Shown here: positions 12,204-13,937 of the stretch, in pieces | Layout: every line of letters starts with the position of its first letter | How positions within the stretch are numbered: position 1 is the first letter of the stretch | Source: Patescibacteria group bacterium UBA6489 | GTDB taxonomy: Bacteria > Patescibacteriota > Gracilibacteria > BD1-5 > UBA6164 | Reading direction: 5' to 3' | DNA length: 13,937 nt | Assembly: GCA_002435385.1 (NCBI GenBank) | Contig: DJMN01000002.1 | Location: forward strand, 1 to 13,937 | Notes under the pieces: generated by a model | The model's database searches: none | The model's input: only the letters and a program-made list of their open reading frames with translations | What the model was told of the DNA's origin: nothing | Made by a program: the position numbers and the translations under genes

Positions 12204-13937
12204 ATGAATAATACAATTTTAAAAAATAATAACAATAAACCATACTCTATAATACAGAAATGAGATTCAGTATCTGTATACATTTGAGAACAAGTAAAAG
12301 AATTTGAATCACTAAACGATTTAGAGGCTTTTAAAAATTCAATACAATCAAAAGTAATCTTCATTCTCCCTTTTTCCCTTGCCTGAAGACAAAACTGATA
12401 TGATTATATTTGAGAAGAACCAATTTTAGCAATGGAAGTAAAAGAAGAAATAACTATTTCAAAAGAGGAAATATTATCATTACTCCCAGAAAACGAAATA
12501 CCATTAATGAATATAACTCCATCTATATCTGATGAAAATTTTATACAAAAAGTAAAAGAATTTAAAGAAGAAATATATTCTGGTAATATATGCCAAGGAA
12601 TATTATCAAGAAAATTTGATGTTAACCTTTCATCTGTAGAAAACGAATTCTTATTATCTATTTATAAAAAACTTATTTGAATTGAATGAGGGTATATGAA
12701 CTATATTTTTGACAGTGGAAACAATGTATTTATGTGAGCATCCCCAGAAAGACATATAACAGTTGAAAAAGATGAAGTTATAAAAAACCCTATAGCATGA
12801 ACCATGCCTAAAAATCCTGAAACCTTTTATGATGATTTAATAAAATTTTTACAAAATCCAAAAGAAGAAAATGAACTTTCAATGGTTACAGATGAAGAAC
12901 TAAAAATGATTTTAAAAGTAACTAAATGATGAATAATAAGCTGACCTCGCTTAAGAGATATTGCCAAAGTAATTCACACAGAATTCGAACTTAGATGATA
13001 TAAAAAAGATTGAGTGACAGCTATAGATTGCTTAAAAGAAACATTATTCAGTCCAACTATTGTATGATGACCATTAGAATCAGCATTTAATCTTATTACA
13101 AAATATGAATGAGAATCTAGAGAACATTATGGAACTGCATTTTGAACAATTGATGATAAAAATCTAGATACTGCCATTCCTATAAGATCCGCAAATATAA
13201 ATAAAGAAAAACAAACTCTTAGCGTAAGAGCAGGAGCTTGAATAGTTGAAGATTCCAATCCTATTTTAGAGGCAAATGAAACCACAAATAAGGCTTTATG
13301 ATTTTTATCAGTTTTAAAGGGGAAAATAATAAACACTACACAACTGTTAAATACATTGACTCCAGGGCAAAAAGAAAACATACAAGCTATTTTAGAAAAG
13401 AGAAAAAAGAACCTATCTTGAATATACCTAAATAATGAACTAAATAAAGATTTAACGGTACCCGAAATTATATGAAAGAAATTTATAATAATTAATAACT
13501 GAGATGACTTTGTATATATGCTATCTTATCTAATAGAAAAAATGTGATGAAAATGCGAGATAATAAAAAATGAAGATTACACAAATAGCAATAATGTTGA
13601 TTTTACACTACTAGGACCTTGACCTTGAGATATTAATGATGAACAAGATCCAAAAATGACAAAACTTTTATCTATAACTAAAGACTTAAAAGAATCATGA
13701 AAAAATGTCCTAGGTATATGTTTATGACATCAAGCATTATGTAAAAATATGTGATATAAAGTAGCTCGCCAAAAACACATAAACCAATGAAAACAAAGAG
13801 ATATAAAAATATTTTGAAAAAAAGAAAAAGTTGCTTTTTATAACTCATTCTCACCAATAATAAATGATGATATGAAACTAGATGAACTTGAAATTTACAA
13901 TAATGATAGATTATTTTATAGTTTCCCCAAAATTTCA
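12204..13937 (+). CDS. fused anthranilate synthase TrpE-TrpG (PhzE-type), 3' end cut by window
   Basis: Anthranilate synthases convert chorismate and glutamine to anthranilate. The visible 578 codons hold a chorismate-binding domain (about residues 60-370) and a class I glutamine amidotransferase domain (from ~425). Motifs are NPIAGTMPK (195-203), DEELKM (230-235), GPLESAFNLI, RAGAGIVEDSNPILEANET, then LLGPGPGD and GICLGHQ with the nucleophile Cys506, and FYNSFSP. MVTDEELKM and the downstream GP.LR...IHTEF region read like the PhzE branch (2-amino-2-deoxyisochorismate synthases) and related fused enzymes more than classical TrpE, which has DLVRNDLG-like sequence there. The Trp leader upstream argues that it makes anthranilate for tryptophan. 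The start is the first ATG after the attenuator; no SD. It is incomplete at the window edge. Confidence 0.9.

Noticed and set aside
3653..13937. UGA read as tryptophan (mycoplasma-type code 4)
   Set aside because: UGA occupies conserved Gly positions in P-loops and GATase motifs, and the Trp leader uses UGG as Trp with UGA beside it.
1..13937. CRISPR array, tRNA or rRNA genes, IS transposase
   Set aside because: No regularly spaced direct repeats, no cloverleaf with GTTCRA-type arm and no transposase frame was found; the repeats present are isolated palindromes.

Overview
The window comes from an AT-rich genome in which UGA is read as glycine (translation table 25). That points to the Patescibacteria/CPR lineages Gracilibacteria (BD1-5/GN02) or Absconditabacteria (SR1). 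Read with UGA as stop, almost every gene breaks up. Read with UGA as Gly, the UGA codons fall on invariant glycines: the Walker A motif of a shikimate kinase, GTGG of TrpD, AGGL of TrpF and GICLGHQ of a glutamine amidotransferase. Most genes start without a Shine-Dalgarno sequence, behind A/T-only leaders.

Layout. 1-3515 (minus strand): trpR, trpC, a DUF559 nuclease-fold gene, trpD, trpF and a tiny hydrophobic ORF, separated by short palindromic intergenic repeats. 3516-3652: divergent promoter region. 3653-6217 (plus): a 103-aa coiled-coil protein and a 749-aa protein whose C-terminus resembles a clan CD (caspase-like) protease. 6218-6487: a probable small RNA with a strong terminator, then another repeat. 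6488-8218 (minus): a class I/II PLP aminotransferase. 8219-8524: its promoter, and on the plus strand a second small RNA related to the first. 8525-8983 (minus): an unknown gene behind a phenylalanine attenuator (8984-9172). 9222-9660 (plus): an unknown gene with a strong SD and no internal UGA. 9733-10543: an aromatic-codon attenuator and an unknown 128-aa gene. 10689-11959: a shikimate kinase/3-dehydroquinate dehydratase fusion. 12002 to the window end: a tryptophan attenuator and a fused, PhzE-type anthranilate synthase (TrpE-TrpG), cut by the window edge.

How it works together. The window holds a tryptophan/aromatic pathway module: shikimate steps (AroK-AroD fusion), the chorismate-to-anthranilate branch (TrpE-G), then TrpD, TrpF, TrpC, and probably an aromatic aminotransferase. 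trpA and trpB are not visible. Control looks layered. There is a TrpR-family repressor gene and three sites matching an 18-bp palindrome close to the E. coli trp operator, two just downstream of predicted transcription starts and one just upstream of a -35 box. There are also three ribosome-type attenuators with leader peptides rich in Phe, in Phe/Trp/Tyr and in Trp. The Trp leader peptide itself needs UGA=Gly to be read through. All functional statements come from reading motifs by eye; no database search was run.
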